Below, piece by piece: positions 12,032 through 24,413 of a stretch of DNA of 64,000 nt. This DNA is from Maratus speciosus (taxonomy: Eukaryota > Arthropoda > Arachnida > Araneae > Salticidae). Numbering within the stretch: the first letter of the stretch is position 1; each line of letters starts with the position of its first letter. The stretch covers positions 34,228,087 through 34,292,086 of the forward strand of contig OZ010787.1 in NCBI GenBank assembly GCA_963932465.1, read 5' to 3'. The notes beneath the pieces are model-generated. The model was not told where the DNA came from. It did no database searches and saw only the letters and a list, made by a program, of their open reading frames with translations. A program made the translations under genes and the position numbers.

Positions 12032-13165
12032 TAAAATAAAATAAAAAATATTATTAAACTATTATTTTGTATTGTTTTATAACTAATAATCAAAAGCGTT
12101 TATTTGTCATTAACTGATGTGGTTATTCATGAATTAAAAGTTTGGAAACCGAGCTTAATATTCGTTTACAGAGAGTTTCAACATGTTTAATACATGACTT
12201 TTCAATTAATTGAAAAAAATAATCATTAAAATATTTTTGAAGATAATAATGTATCCATTCTTAGTAAAAAAAAATAAATAAATAACTAGTCATTTTAATT
12301 TAAAACTATTATTATTAAAGCAGGAATTTAGGACAAAGTATGTATGTATTTAAATACAGTTTTATAATATAAAAATTTTGAATATATTCAATACGTTATA
12401 GATGTTTAAGTAATCTTAATGCAGTTACTTATTCACGGACGGTGATGAATTTAGGGGGTGTCCCGGGGAAACAATCCCCTCCCTTCAGCCCTGCGGAGCA
12501 TGAAATCCCTCATTCAAATTTCCTTCTCAGGGGAAGCCTATTGCATTTCTGTAGTGCAATTTAAGGTAATTGTAATTTAAGGGCCCTGATCAGTAACATT
12601 TGAGATTTCCCTCTCGCATGTTAAACGAATGGCCGTGGAATGCATTCGTATTTATCAAATAACTCGTCAGAAAATTAATATTTTTAACTCATTTTTTCTC
12701 TGTGCTCTTCTTAAAGGGTGTCGCTTTCCGTTTTACTTGACAAAATAATTTTAAAATAAATACTTTTTTTTTATTTTGTGCTAAAGTCTTAAGAAGTAAG
12801 CGAAATGTGTTTAACATTATATAATTTTAAAACTATTTGGAGTTTTAAAATTTTGAAAAGTGCGTAAGACAGTTTATGTCCTCATCTATTCATACAACCA
12901 AAAAATTTTCGCGTAAGTTTATTTAAACTCCAGATATTTGATAAATATTGGAAAATTTTCTCCCCCCTCCCCCCGGATCCATTCATCAAAACACGAGAAA
13001 AGAAAAGCTTGACCTTTGACACGTCGCGTCGAGTCACGGGGAGAGATTTTTTACGCTCTATCAAACAAGTAGGGGGATCTGAAGTGGTATAGCGTTGTAA
13101 AATTTCTTGTTCTGATTATTTTTTAAAAAAGAAAGAGATATTTGGAAAACGGACAAAATGAATTC
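12032..13165. other. AT-rich non-coding with a GC-richer patch
   Basis: No gene is recognised. The patch at about 12440-12520 ('gggggtgtcccgggg', 'cccctcccttcagccctg') looks like the end of a hAT-like element of the type seen near 32 kb, but no matching partner end was found. The rest shows nothing supportable. Confidence 0.4.
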
Positions 13166-13169
13166 TTTT

Positions 13170-14260
13170 ATAAAATTATCAATCGCTTAAAATGTCTAAA
13201 TTGCATCGTATCGTGTTTATATGAAAACGACTGTTCTGTTGAATCCTTTATCATTTTTTCCTCATTTCCAAAAGAAACTATAAAATATTTAATTTTGTAT
13301 GAAATTGTAAATTTCAAACTATAAATTCTTTGTAGATTTTTCAGTCGCGTAAAATGTGTAAATTGCATCGTATCGTGTTAATATGAAAACGACTATTCTG
13401 TTGAACCCCTTATCATTTTTTTTTTCATTTCCGAACGAAACTATAAAATATTTAATTTCGTATGAAATTGTAAATTTCAAGCAATAATTTTTTTGTTGAT
13501 TTTTCAACCACGTAAAATGTGTAAGTTGCACCATGTCTTATTTATATGTCAACGGCTGCTCTGTTGAATCAATCAGCACATTTTCCATTCCTGAAAGAAA
13601 TTGTAAAATATTTAATTTGGTATGAAATTGTAAATTAATTTCAAGGTATAAATTTCTTTGCAGAATTTTCAATCGTGTAAAATGTGTAAATGTCACCGTG
13701 CCTTGTTTACATGTAAAGGACTGTTCTGTTGAATCCCTTATCATTTTTTTTTTTCCATTTCCGAAAGAAACTATGAAATATTTAATTTTGTATGAAATTG
13801 TAAATTTCAAGCTATAAATTTTTTGGGGCTTTTTCAATCGCGTAAAATGTGTGAATGGCATCATGTCTTATTTATATGTAAACTGCTGCTCTGTTGAATC
13901 CTTCAGCACTTAATCCCATTCTCGAAAAAATGTGTTAAATATTTAATTTAAAATGAAATTGTAAAGTACATGCTGTATTATAAATTGTTCGTAAATTTTT
14001 CAATTGCGTGAAATATGTAAATTATATGATGTCGTATTTATATATAAACGGCTGCTCTGTCGAGTCCCTCGACGCTTTTTTCATTCTCGAAAAGAATTTG
14101 TAAATTGTTTAATTTAGTATGGAAGTGCAAAGTTCAATCCATATTATAAATTCTTTGTATATTTTCCAATTTGTGAGAAATCTGTAAATTACACAAGGTC
14201 TTATTTATACAAAAATGACTGTTCTCCTCACCTTTTTTTCAAATCTCGAAAGAAACTTAT
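13170..14260. repeat. Tandem array of about 165-bp units, about 7 copies
   Basis: A landmark of the form CGCGTAAAATGTGTAAATTGCA recurs at about 13184, 13346, 13509, 13674, 13839, 14005 and 14171 (exact in none, changed in each). Spacing is 162-166 bp. Each unit also carries a 'ctgttctgttgaatcc' word and a 'tatttaatttt.tatgaaattgtaaattt' segment. Units diverge more toward the right end. Open frames in the array repeat the same short peptide because of the periodicity and are not genes. Confidence 0.85.
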
Positions 14261-14809
14261 ATAATGCAACGTACATATAATTAAGAGTATATATAAATGC
14301 ATTACTTTTTTTACCCAAACGAATCTCGGATAAAAACTGTGGCTCCCCCCCCCCCCTCTTCTTTTCTACTCTGCATATTTTACACTCATGTAGGCTACGC
14401 TTCCCTGGCCTATAAAAAATCGAATTTGCATTGCAAATTCGTATAAAGGTGAAAAATAAAAAAAAATCACCTCCTATATATTAGATAGATAGCAGTTATA
14501 TGGAATACTAAATATCTATTTTTTTTATATAATTATAGTTATTTATTTAAAAGATAACAGAACTGCATTAATAATATGAATGTACTAAAAATGTATACTT
14601 ATCTCGGTATATTTTAACTGTGTTAAATGTATAAATTTGTAAATAAAATATATTAAAATTTGCAATAAGCTCTTCCTGTTTTTAGATTATTTTAATTTTT
14701 AGAATTTTTTCATTTATAAATTTTTATGTATGAATAATTGGTATTCGGTTATTCGGCTAAATCATTGTTCGTTGCATCACTATTATATATCCCCAACAGT
14801 TAAAAAAAA

Positions 14810-15700
14810 TCCCTGCTGGCTCGGCCTACAAGAGCAAGTAGATTTCGAAGTTACGTACTAATTGCACCCAACAGAAACTAAATCATGATTAGAGATAAAA
14901 ACACTTTAACAATTTTGTCTGGCCGCTTTTGACGAGTTTTCAATTTCATTTTGATATAACAGCTGGTTTTATCAGAATCATGTTAAGGCAGTATTAAAAA
15001 AATATTTTTCCATGCTCAACAACTCGACACATTTTCACATTCATTTTTAAAAGGGAAAACATGAAACTTGCTGACGTGATTTTTTAAGACATTTATAAGC
15101 GACCTATTTTTTTATTTTTCGTTCAATTAATTAAAACTTGATTCATAAACAATTATTTTCGCAGTAAGACAATATTTTTCGCTTCTAACACAATCGCTCC
15201 GGGAAATTCGGTTCAAAATGCCCACTTTGACATCATTTTTTAAAAAGTATATTCTGCCTCTATCAAAAAATCGACCATTACGGCACATTATATAGTTTCT
15301 GAATAAGAGAACATACCAACTGGATGCGTTTGAAAACAAAAATGAATTTAAAAATGAGTCAGAAAATAAGCAGTTTGGATTTGAGTACATCCTTAATACG
15401 ATATTTTTTTCTCCAACCTCTATGTATTTTTAAATTGTTTTTGCTCTAAGAATTGATCCTATCAAAAACTTGTCAACATAAAAGTTTTAGATAATATGAA
15501 GATATATAATAAATTAATGCGGATTTGATATCTTGTGAATTGACGAAGTTATGGATTTTTTTCTTCTTCAAGTCCTCTTTATGTTTCCGTTTTTATCTTG
15601 TTTTTGCAGTAAGAATTGGTCCTATCAAAAACTTGTCAATATAAAAGTTGTAGATAATATTAAGATAATTTATAATAAATTTAATTGGATTTTATATTTG
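14810..15700. repeat. Dispersed repeat family R, copy 2
   Basis: This matches 25170-26110 over most of its length, in the same orientation: 'ggccgcttttgacgagtttt', 'atcagaatcatgttaaggca' and 'aattaattaaaacttgattc' type words. At its right end, tandem units of about 163 bp begin (ATCAAAAACTTGTCAA near 15461 and 15624). No conserved protein is visible, so it is probably a non-autonomous or decayed element. Confidence 0.65.
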
Positions 15701-16309
15701 GGGGGGGGGGGGCAATTGTGGAGGGGGAAATCCACTCCCGGCACTATCTATGCGTTTTTTCTACGGCCCTTTGACAAAATTAGTTATCTTTCGACGAAAT
15801 TTGCGGTTTTTTCGCGATCTTTCATCGAGGTTTGCAGCTTTTTCGTGATCTTTCATTGAAATATGCAGCTTTTGTGCGATCCTTCATCGATACTTGTGGG
15901 TTTTTTGTGATCTTTCATTGAAATTTGCAGCATTTTTGCGGTTATTCATTGAAATTTGCGGCTTTTTCGCGATCTTTCACCGAAATTTGCAGTTTTTTTG
16001 CGTTTTTAACGCAATTTGTGGTTTTATTCGAGTTTCTTGAACAAAATTTGCGTTTTTTCCGCGATCCTTCGACGAAATTTGTGTTTTTCCCGCGACCCTT
16101 TGACGAAATTTGTGCTTTTCCTGCGATCCTTTGACGAAATTTGCAATTTTTTTGCAAACGATTGACAAAATTAATTTTTCCCGGTGACCATTTGTCGAAA
16201 TTCGCGATATATTTTATGTCCGAATTTTCGGATTGGTGACAGTTTTAAATTTTCGTAAATGCATGCCTAAAATTTTCGGAAAATTCAGAACAGAATTATC
16301 CCTACCCTA
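15700..16309. repeat. 30-bp minisatellite with hAT-like terminus
   Basis: After a 13-base G run near 15702, units of about 30 bp with the core TTTGACGAAATTTG and 'cgatcc' or 'cgatctttc' repeat up to about 16190. The array ends in a segment 16205-16309 whose reverse complement closely matches 28565-28690, including the terminus AGGGATAATTCTGTTCTGAA. The same family occurs at 24.02-24.34 and 28.2-28.9 kb. The repeated peptides from this array are not proteins. Confidence 0.7.
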
Positions 16310-16381
16310 GTGGATAAGGCGAGTTTTGAAACCAAACTAATATTTTTTAAACCCAGAAAAAGAAGATAAAAATACCTTTTT

Positions 16382-18309
16382 AGCCCAGTGGTAGGTGAGC
16401 AAAAAAAGGCCGAATTCAGAATTAATTAGGGGAAAGCTGGAAATTGTTTTAATCCATTTAGTTTAGGTCTAGAATGAATATACTAAGTTTTCCCCTCGTA
16501 GTAGGTGAGTAGGTGAGCGTTAAAAAATATGTACAGATTTATAGTCGAAAAACAGGTTTTTTTAAGTACCATAACAATATTTCAAAAAAACTAACTTTAT
16601 CAAAAACATTGTCAATACAAATGTTGTAGAGCTTAAAATTCTGAATAAAATGAGCACCCGCACTTAATATTTTTCTTGAACATTAAGCTCACAGTTCTAC
16701 TTCAAAGTTTAGTCTAAATCGCTAACTAAGAGCTTGAAGCCAGAACAGACTCGGTTATCACTCCATCCTGCTTCTAATTTTTATATACATGTATTTTTTT
16801 TTATTTATTGAGCATTTACGATGTTTTGTAATTATTTTAGTTCATTATTTTGGATAATTTGGGAATTACAGTTTAACCTCTGGATTACGGGGCTAGTGGT
16901 AGGGGATGAAAAAAAGGCCGAATTCGAAATTAATTTGAGGAAAGCTATAAATTGTTTTAATCCCTTTGACATAGGTCGGAAATTAACAAAAATACATGTA
17001 TATAAAAATTAGAAGCAGTGTGGACTGATAACTTGGTCTCTCGTCGCTTCAGCCTGGGATTAGCGATTAACGCAAACATTTGAAATAAAATTGCGGCCTA
17101 AATATTAAACAAAAATATTAATGTGGGTACTCATTTTATTCAGAATTTTATGTTCTACAACATTTGTATTGACAATTGTTTTGATATTAGCTGCTTTGAG
17201 ATAGTGTTAAGTTAACTTGGTCTTCCCTGGCTTCAAGCTCTTGACTAGTGATTAAGGCAAAATTTTGAAATAGAATTGCGACCTTAATTATGAACAAAAA
17301 TATTAATGTGGATACTCATTTTATTACCAATTTTAAGCTCTACAACAGTTGTACTGACAATCTTTTGATAGAGTTAGCTGTTTTGAGATATTGTTAAGGT
17401 AACTTGGTCTCTTCTGTCTTCAAATGCTTGATTAGAAATTAAGGTAAAATTTTGAAATAGAGTTGCAACCTTAATGTTGAACAAAAATATTATTGAGGGT
17501 ACTCATTTTATTCAGAATTTTAAGCTCTACAACATTTGTATTGAAATGTTTTTGACAGAGTTAGTTATTTTCAGATATTGTTAAGGTAATTTAAAAACGT
17601 GTTTTTCGAAGATAAATATGTACATATTTTCTAAAATTCACCAAATACGAGAAAGAAAACACAGAACGTTCTTTTTAGACCTAAGCTGAAGGGATTAAAA
17701 CAATTTCCAGTTGTCCCCTAATTAATTCAGAGTCCAACCCCCTGACCACGGAGCTAAAACTTTCACGTAGAATTGTGACCTTAATGTTCAGCAAAAATAT
17801 TAAGTGTAGGTGCTCATTTTACTCAGAATTTTAAGCTCTACAACATTTGATCTATTAGGCTCAGTTACCAATTATTTAAATGATTTGAAAATAAAGTTTT
17901 GCCACTTTTGCCGAAAAACATTTGTATGCTAATAAAATCCGAGAGTTAAAAGCTCAGACAACATCTATAGGAGTGATATATGCTGAAGATATTGATTTTG
18001 GTGAAATTGAAATGTCCTGAAGATTACTAAAGATGATCCGAACAAACTCGACCATGCTCCTGATCCAGATAAAGTAGCAGCGATACGGAACATAGAAGTG
18101 CATGTTTTTGATAGAGTTAGTTACTTTGCGATATTGTTATGGTGTTTAAAAAAAAACGTGTTTTCTGACTATAAATCTATACATTTTTCCTAACGCTCAC
18201 CTAGTATGAGGGAGAAAACAAAGCATATTCATTCTACACCTAAAATGAAGGGATTAAAACAATTTCCAGCTTTCAATTAATTCCAAATTCACCCCCTAAC
18301 CACTGGGCT
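16382..18309. repeat. Nested inverted and direct repeat complex (long-TIR element)
   Basis: The outer ends are AGCCCAGTGG (16382) and CCACTGGGCT (ending 18309). The inverted similarity runs inward for over 200 bp (16382-16600 against 18100-18309). A second, inner pair of the same end sequence occurs near 16885 and 17750. Between them, direct units of about 185 bp carry AACAAAAATATTA (near 17108, 17293, 17480). The simplest reading is a long-terminal-repeat DNA element with a related copy inside it. I found no target duplication. Confidence 0.55.
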
Positions 18310-18840
18310 CTTTGTACAGATTATAGTGTTTTTCCTGAACAGGTTTACTATTAGAATAGATTGATAGAGAAAACTCAATTTTTTTAATTTTAGATAAGGC
18401 GTCCTCATATAAAAACATTAGACAATAATAAAAATTATAAGAATAATGTGCGAAATACCAGAATAATATAAGAATAATTTTACAAATAAGAGAAGAATAA
18501 TACAAAGAATAAGAATATATAAATTTAAAATTTTAACGTAATTTATAAATCCATATTTGTATACAGAATCAATGATACTAATAATATGTGAAAATACTAA
18601 TATTCAACTTTAGATTGTGAAATTTTGTGAAACAGGATGCTTCTGCTTTTTGGAGACAAGGAGGAACTGCACATGTTTTGCACATCCAAAGTGTGTGATG
18701 CTCCGCTTTAGATGTACAGTAAAACCCCGGTTATCCGAAAAGCATGGGACCAAAGCATTTTCGGTTAACCGTGGTCCCATAGGGATTTTTGGATAACCGG
18801 GATTCCATAGGAATTTTTGAATAACCGGGAAGCTTATACT

Positions 18841-18993
18841 GAAGAAGAAGAGCCTAGAGAGATTAGTAATGTCAGGATTACACACAGTGAAGCTACTAAA
18901 ATCTTAGATGTGGCACTCGATGTGTTGGAGTGCAAGAAGATGCAACAGCATCAGATGTGTTGTTATTTAAATGACGTAATAAAGCAGCATTGA
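18841..18993 (+). pseudogene. Tigger-type transposase, C-terminal remnant
   Basis: An open stretch of 50 codons ends in TGA. It begins with an acidic run (EEEEPREI) and continues with ITHSEATKILDVALDVLE. In Tigger/jerky-like transposases, a short region of this kind ('acidic linker, hSeAl.~le..l.yle') lies at the extreme C terminus, after the DDE domain. The catalytic domain and the N-terminal DNA-binding domains are absent, so the fragment cannot be active. The assignment rests on the Tigger-type ends around it plus this motif. Confidence 0.5.
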
Positions 18994-19251
18994 AACGATG
19001 CAAAGTTGAAAAAAAAAGAAAATCTCAACATATTTTGTAAAAAAATGAAGTGTTGTATGTATCTATATAACAAAGTGCCCGAAATTACGCAATGGACCAA
19101 ATAAGTAAGTTGACACTGTTTATTAATTTCATAAAGAACATGCTTTTTTAAGACTATTTATACCAGTGTCCTTTCAAAGTTTTGATTTTTACTTATTTTG
19201 CTTCTAATTTGTAGTATTAAAACAACTCTTCAATGTATCAAAAAGATTCGG

Positions 19252-19497
19252 TTGGTTGTTGGTTGTATTTTATGTCGGCCAATTATCAGCACATGGGATA
19301 TAGGCCCTAAGGTGGGGGAGTGCCTTCCATGGAGGTCTTTCTAAGGGAACCTAACCCGTATTAACGCTTGGAGAACCAAGGTTCGAAGGAAACCACGAAA
19401 ACTTCGAACGATTAGGCCAATGGGCGCGATTGGGATCGAACCCAGCACCTCCCGTCTACCAGCTTCGAGAGCAGAACCTCTCGGCCACTGGTGGGGC
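19252..19497 (-). mobile_element. tRNA-derived SINE, copy 2
   Basis: It is flanked by a 14-bp target duplication with one mismatch (TCAAAAAGATTCGG at 19238-19251, TCAAAAAGACTCGG at 19498-19511). On the minus strand it shows an A-box-like TGGCCGAGAGGT, a B box GGTTCGATCCC and a CAACC-rich 3' tail. It is longer than copy 1 because of extra body sequence around 19310-19400. It lies inside the Tigger-like element. Confidence 0.85.
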
Positions 19498-19726
19498 TCA
19501 AAAAGACTCGGAATTCTTTTGATCTAAAACTGACAAATAAAATAGTAATCATAAATCAAAATATGTTGAAAGGTGTCATTTGACATCAGTAAAAATAGTG
19601 TTGACAATAAAATTTTTCACATTTAAAAAGGACTTTAAGGAATTTTAAGGCCTTTCGGTTAAACCGATTTTTGGATGACCGGGATTTGGATAACCGGGGT
19701 TCTACTGTACTATACAATATGCACAT

Positions 19727-20535
19727 TAGGGTGGTCACAAGAAATCAATTTTCGAATTTTTTCCGGGAGACCTCCCAAAAAGTTTCCAATTGGCTAGAAA
19801 ATGAGATTGGTAAAGTTTCAGTTCATTTGGATAATGTTAACTCGTGCCTCATTGAGGTCAACGTTTCAAAAAAACACGATTTTTCGCAAGAAAATGCTGT
19901 TTTTACTTCATAAAATGCATACAATTAAACCTAGAAACATAATACTGGTCTCATTTCATAAAAAAATGTTTTTGTCTTGAAGAATCACACACCAATTTTT
20001 TGTAAAGATTTATAGATTTAAACATACGCGCATTTTTAAGGACCAGACTCAATATGAATCCTAAAAATTGGCATTTTATGAAAATGTGAAAAAACATTGT
20101 AACATTCAATTTCATTTGTTTTTCACCCTTTTGTTTTCATTTTGTATATAATAAAGGGTTTAATTTAAAAAAATTCCAACATAAATGAAAAAATCGAAAT
20201 CTAAACTTAAAGAATTAAAAGAAAAAAAAGGGCAAAGAAAGTATAAAAATGAGAATAAATAATGTTCAAATGCATTTTATTATTAAAGTTGTGTTACAAG
20301 AAAGGAAGCATTATAAAGAAAAGAAATTATCCCTTACAATTGTCACAAGTAAGATGGTAATGTATTAGATAAGGTGGCTTTTGAAGATTCTTGAAAAGTT
20401 TTTCTATATCCACATACAACTTTTAGCAGAAACTGTTTCTGTTCTTCGTCTTTTGTTAAACAGGAATTGAAATCTCAGATTAATTTTTTTGCTCTTTCAG
20501 CTGTGTTATTGACAACCTTAAAACCATTCACTTTT

Positions 20536-20568
<33 letters not shown>

Positions 20569-22838
20569 TTTATTTTCACACCATGTATTGGGATCGGTAT
20601 TTAAAAATTCAATATTAATATAAAATCTCTTAAAATTTACAGTTTGAGATGAAACAAAAACACCAACTACTTTGTCCAATAAATAATCCACTTCGTTGAA
20701 ATCTTTTGTTGTTCTTACATTAAAACCATCATCATAATTTTCATCTTCAAATGACATTAATAGCATTAATTTTACAGCTATGCTTATTTTGACTTCTTTT
20801 TCCGAAGTATCATTTAAAAATGAAAATGCAACTCCATCCTAGTTAAGATACCAAAGGCGGTTTATCATTTTAGTGAGTGCATTGTCTGTAACCTATGTAT
20901 CAATTTTTCTGTTGCCAACAAGTCATTTTATTAATTCCAGGTCTTGATTGGGGGCAAAGTGGAAGTGGGAGCAATGAACCATGATTTGACAGTAAATATT
21001 GATTATAAATAAGCAAAATAAGCTCTATACCTTTTTTTCTAAATGGTCTGTGCCATCCATCTTGTATGATGGTACCAGGTTCTCTGAAAAAATGTCTTTT
21101 GGACGTCTTATAAAAATTATACAAAATTGGATAATTTCTTTATAATCATCCCTGCACAGTTCATTTTTTAACTGTTCTGTAAGAAAACTGGAAATTTCTT
21201 CTGAATTAAGTATTTCATATCATCTATATTAATATTTCATCTTCAATAGCATTTTTATACTTAGTCTGAACTTAGATCACCCAATCAGAAATTATTTTTA
21301 AATATCTGGCTGAGGGGCAGTAATTGTGCCCACTTTACAATAAAAAAAACTGCTTTTAAAGGATCATTTATAAATTATGGTGGTGACATGGTAAATATTG
21401 AAAATATTTTCTTTAATAATTGCTATAGCAAAATGCAGGTTCCTCTGAAGCGACCAGTGTTTACTGCAGTGGTATCGAAACACATTGCCTGGATTTTACC
21501 AACTTAGCTCCCACTCTTCAACTGCTGAAAATACAGATTTGCCTGAATTATTTCAATACTATTTTCAAACTGAAGAACTTCAATTAACTTTTCTTCATCT
21601 CCACAACTAATTAAAACTGCTATCCTCTCTACATTTTCTTTATTCAAAAAATGAGGAAGTAGTTTTTCATCATCCCTGTGAACAACAACTCTCTCTAAAT
21701 CGGAAGTTTTAAATCTGTTTTTGATAAGCTCAGTTCTTTGTTTTCGAAATAGTTGCTTGCGGAGTCATATTACAATTCTTCTTAAAATAAAAGTTCGTGG
21801 TTAACTGGTGGGTATACTGTAATTCTAGCAGCTTCTTTGATGTTCAGTTTCACTTGGCGAATATTATAAAATAAAACACGTAAAACTTTACAACTACGTG
21901 GTAACTTACTGTCAATGATTTGATGAGATATATGGCCAATTAAAAACATCTTGCATTCCTGCCATCATACCGAAAGTGTGTGTGTGTGTGTGGGGGGGGG
22001 GGGTGCCGGAAAGAATGAAAATAGATAATGCTAGTAGGTAACAAAAACAGCCTTGTAATAAGAAGAGAAATTGAGATGTTCCGTTTAAATACGCTTCAAC
22101 TGCAATACAAATTGAGGAGATCTTTCTTTTCAGGTACAGAACTAATAATTAACTAAAATTCATGAAATATTTTTAAAGTTACAAAAATTGTTTATTTTCT
22201 TTTGCCTTTTAATTCAAATAATACAAAAAAAATTATCAAAAGTAATCAAAATTATTCATTTGTCATTTTTCAATTCTTTTTCATAAATGCCGACTTTGAG
22301 AGTATGGTCCACGAGCTGACCTGAAAAATACTAAATCTCATTAACACTAGAGCCGCCGGAAATTTGACTGAAGTGTTATAAAAATATTTTACACCGGAAA
22401 TTTTAATTGAAACTACTTAACTTATTTATTCAACTTATTTCTTCGTGGTACATTTTAAACTTGTTTTAGAAAGAAATTTCTGGTGATAATCGAAATATTT
22501 TTATTTGTTAGCGGTCAAAATGACCGCTACAGCGGTTCTAGTGTTAAATATAAGTTTTGATGAGAGTGAAAGTTCAAGGCAACAACATTTTCTATGAAAT
22601 AAAACAAGAATCAGATTTCTAAAACAAATAGTTTTCACTTAATGAAAGAAAAACTTCAATTTTTCGCCAAAAATCACGATTTTTCATGAATTCAACCACG
22701 ATGAGGCGCGGGTTATTATTATTCAATTGAGCTGAAACTTTGCCAATCTCATTTTCTAACTAATTGGCAACTTTTAGAGGGGTCCCCCATAAGAAAAGAA
22801 TAAAATAAATTTTTCCCATATAGCTTGTGACCACCCTA
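19727..22838 (-). mobile_element. DNA transposon with 8-bp target duplication (hAT- or P-like)
   Basis: Inverted ends TAGGGTGGTC and GACCACCCTA are flanked by a perfect 8-bp duplication, ATGCACAT, at 19719-19726 and 22839-22846. The inverted similarity continues inward for roughly 150-200 bp ('aatgagattggtaaagtttc' against its complement near 22750). The interior holds minus-strand transposase remnants. A G-rich run with (GT)n lies at 21977-22003. An 8-bp duplication fits hAT and also P elements, so the superfamily is left open. Confidence 0.8.
20367..21880 (-). pseudogene. Decayed transposase-like ORF in the 3.1 kb element
   Basis: Several minus-strand patches in different frames read like one protein. 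Near 21440-21500 there is MCFDTTAVNTGRFRGTC. Around 20518-20766 an 82-codon open piece contains EVDYLLDKVVGVFVSS and a lysine run made by a poly-T tract. Near 20380-20520 there is NNTAERAKKLI followed by a stop and then LTKDEEQKQFLLKVV. The 'FDTT..NTG..G.C.LLE' and 'N..AER..KLI..FN..LT.DEEQ' patterns match my memory of ORFs from arthropod DNA transposons. Stops and frameshifts interrupt it many times. I cannot name the family with confidence. Confidence 0.5.
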
Positions 22839-23429
22839 ATGCACATCTCCTTCTACCACTTCTTATTGAGATATGTCCAACATTTTTCAATCTTTTCTCA
22901 GGAGGGTGTATGGTTTTTACTCTTTATTTGAAGTGGAGAAAATTTCTTTGTTTTTTTCCTTTCTCTGGCTATTGACATGCTTTCAATAACTGACAAACGG
23001 AAATCTTTTATATTTTTCACATCATGGTGTTGCTCTTTGATGACTTTAAATAATTTAAATGCATTCACTACGCTTGCATCTAAGAAGTAAAAGAGAATTC
23101 GATGCCATCATTTCTTGGTTTTTCTATCTCATAGAAACTTTTCAGTTGTTTGAACATGTCAACAAATCCCATATTCTTATATTTTATAACAGCATTTGGG
23201 CATGGCACTTTTGTGCAGTTTCCATCTTTTTCTTTTCTCTCTATATTGGGTAACATCCATCACTGATCTCTTTGTCTTTCCATTCCATGCAGTAAATTTC
23301 ATCATTACTTACTGTATTAATCAAATTGACCTCTGGACTTCTGCTTGTCTTCAATTAAACCTTTTGGAAAGTTTTTCCTATTCAAATTAATGGTTCCACA
23401 GGCATAAGCATTTTGAGTTCTTAAAAATA

Positions 23430-24413
23430 CAGTATATGACCAATTATCCGGAATGACCTGAAATCCGAAAAAAAAAATTATTCAAAAATTTTGTAAACTT
23501 TTTACTAAAGTTTTGGAATTTCTGAAACTTTTCCAAAATTTTACACATTTCTAACTTTTTTTCAGTACAGGGTCATTCTATATCAAATCAACCAGTGACT
23601 CAACCTGACCATTTCAGATTTCAATTAAACTCTCAGGAATCATTCTCCCTGATGATATAAATGAGAGTATATTTTTATTATTTTTTTTTTTTAATCACAT
23701 TAAATTTTCATACAATTAATTATTTAAATTTTGAAAAACATTTTTTGGGCTGCATAAATTTTTCAAGTTCTATGAGGCATGCAGAATTTTATGACCCTTC
23801 ATTTTAAAGAGAAATTTATAAGGTTTAATTTGATACCCAAGTTGACTATGCTCAGTTAAAAAAAAAAAAAATTAATTAAAAAATTTTTTAGATAGTGTTT
23901 TTTAAAAATTTTGAAAAAAAAATGTGTTTGTTGTAATATTATAAGCTTAAATTTCTGAAATTTTTAGAGTGGGATCTCAATGGGATCAAGAGTTATGAAA
24001 TAAAAACTGAAAATTACCATCGCGGGAAAAAGCCAATTTCGTCAAAGAATGGTGAAAAAAGTGCAAATTCCATCAAAGAATCGTGAAAAAACATAAATTT
24101 CTTCATAGAATTGCGAAAAAATGCAAATTTCGTCAAGGGATCTCGAAAAAAATGCAAATTTTGTCAAAGGATCGAGAAAAAAACGCTAATTTCGTCAAAG
24201 AATAGCAGAAAAAAACATGAATTTCATCAAAGGATCATGAAAAAAACTCAAATTTTTTCAAAAGATTGTGAAAAAATGCAATTTTCATCAAAGGATCGTG
24301 GGGAAAAACACAAATTTTGTCAAAGGATTGCGAATTTCCAGAGGGGGGGGGGGGAGGCCTGAAATCCGGAAAGCCTTCGATCCCAAGGGTTCTGGATAAT
24401 AGGTCCTATACTG
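23430..24413. mobile_element. Tigger-like non-autonomous element inside the piggyBac pseudogene
   Basis: The ends CAGTATATGACCAATTATCC and its inverted partner GGATAATAGGTCCTATACTG lie next to TA (23428-23429, 24414-24415). The element splits the piggyBac frame between its catalytic and C-terminal parts. It contains the minisatellite at 24020-24345 and, near 23573, the fragment AGGGTCATTCTATATCAAAT, which looks like the end of a further transposon. No coding sequence is visible. Confidence 0.75.
24020..24345. repeat. 30-31 bp minisatellite array
   Basis: Units of the form 'aaatttcgtcaaaggatcg.gaaaaaaa' repeat about ten times and stop at a G run (24342-24356). This is the reverse-complement orientation of the array at 15.78-16.19 kb. 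The basic KKHKFRQRI-like peptide read from it is a product of the repeat. Confidence 0.75.

Larger units (their letters stand above)
18717..19707 (+). mobile_element. pogo/Tigger-like DNA transposon, internally deleted
   Basis: The left end CAGTAAAACCCCGGTTATCC and the right end GGATAACCGGGGTTCTACTG are inverted copies, each flanked by TA (18715-18716 and 19708-19709). This terminus and the TA duplication are typical of Tigger-type members of Tc1/mariner. The element still carries the last part of a transposase frame (18841-18993) and was later hit by a SINE (19252-19497). Extra partial copies of the terminus lie at 18760-18835. Confidence 0.8.

Noticed and set aside
11761..12093. Open frames across the N gap
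   Set aside because: They consist of unknown bases and are meaningless.
13168..13864. Repeated peptide frames (HFTRLKNLQ... type) on the minus strand
   Set aside because: They arise from the 165-bp tandem units; each frame is broken at unit borders and no family matches.
14415..14445. Short palindrome CGAATTTGC ATT GCAAATTCG
   Set aside because: It is an isolated 9-bp stem in AT-rich DNA with no context that gives it a role.
15925..16168. Open frames of about 63-71 codons on both strands rich in Lys/Phe/Arg
   Set aside because: They are translations of the 30-bp minisatellite; period and composition explain them. The same holds for 24111-24362, 28203-28448 and 29132-29383.
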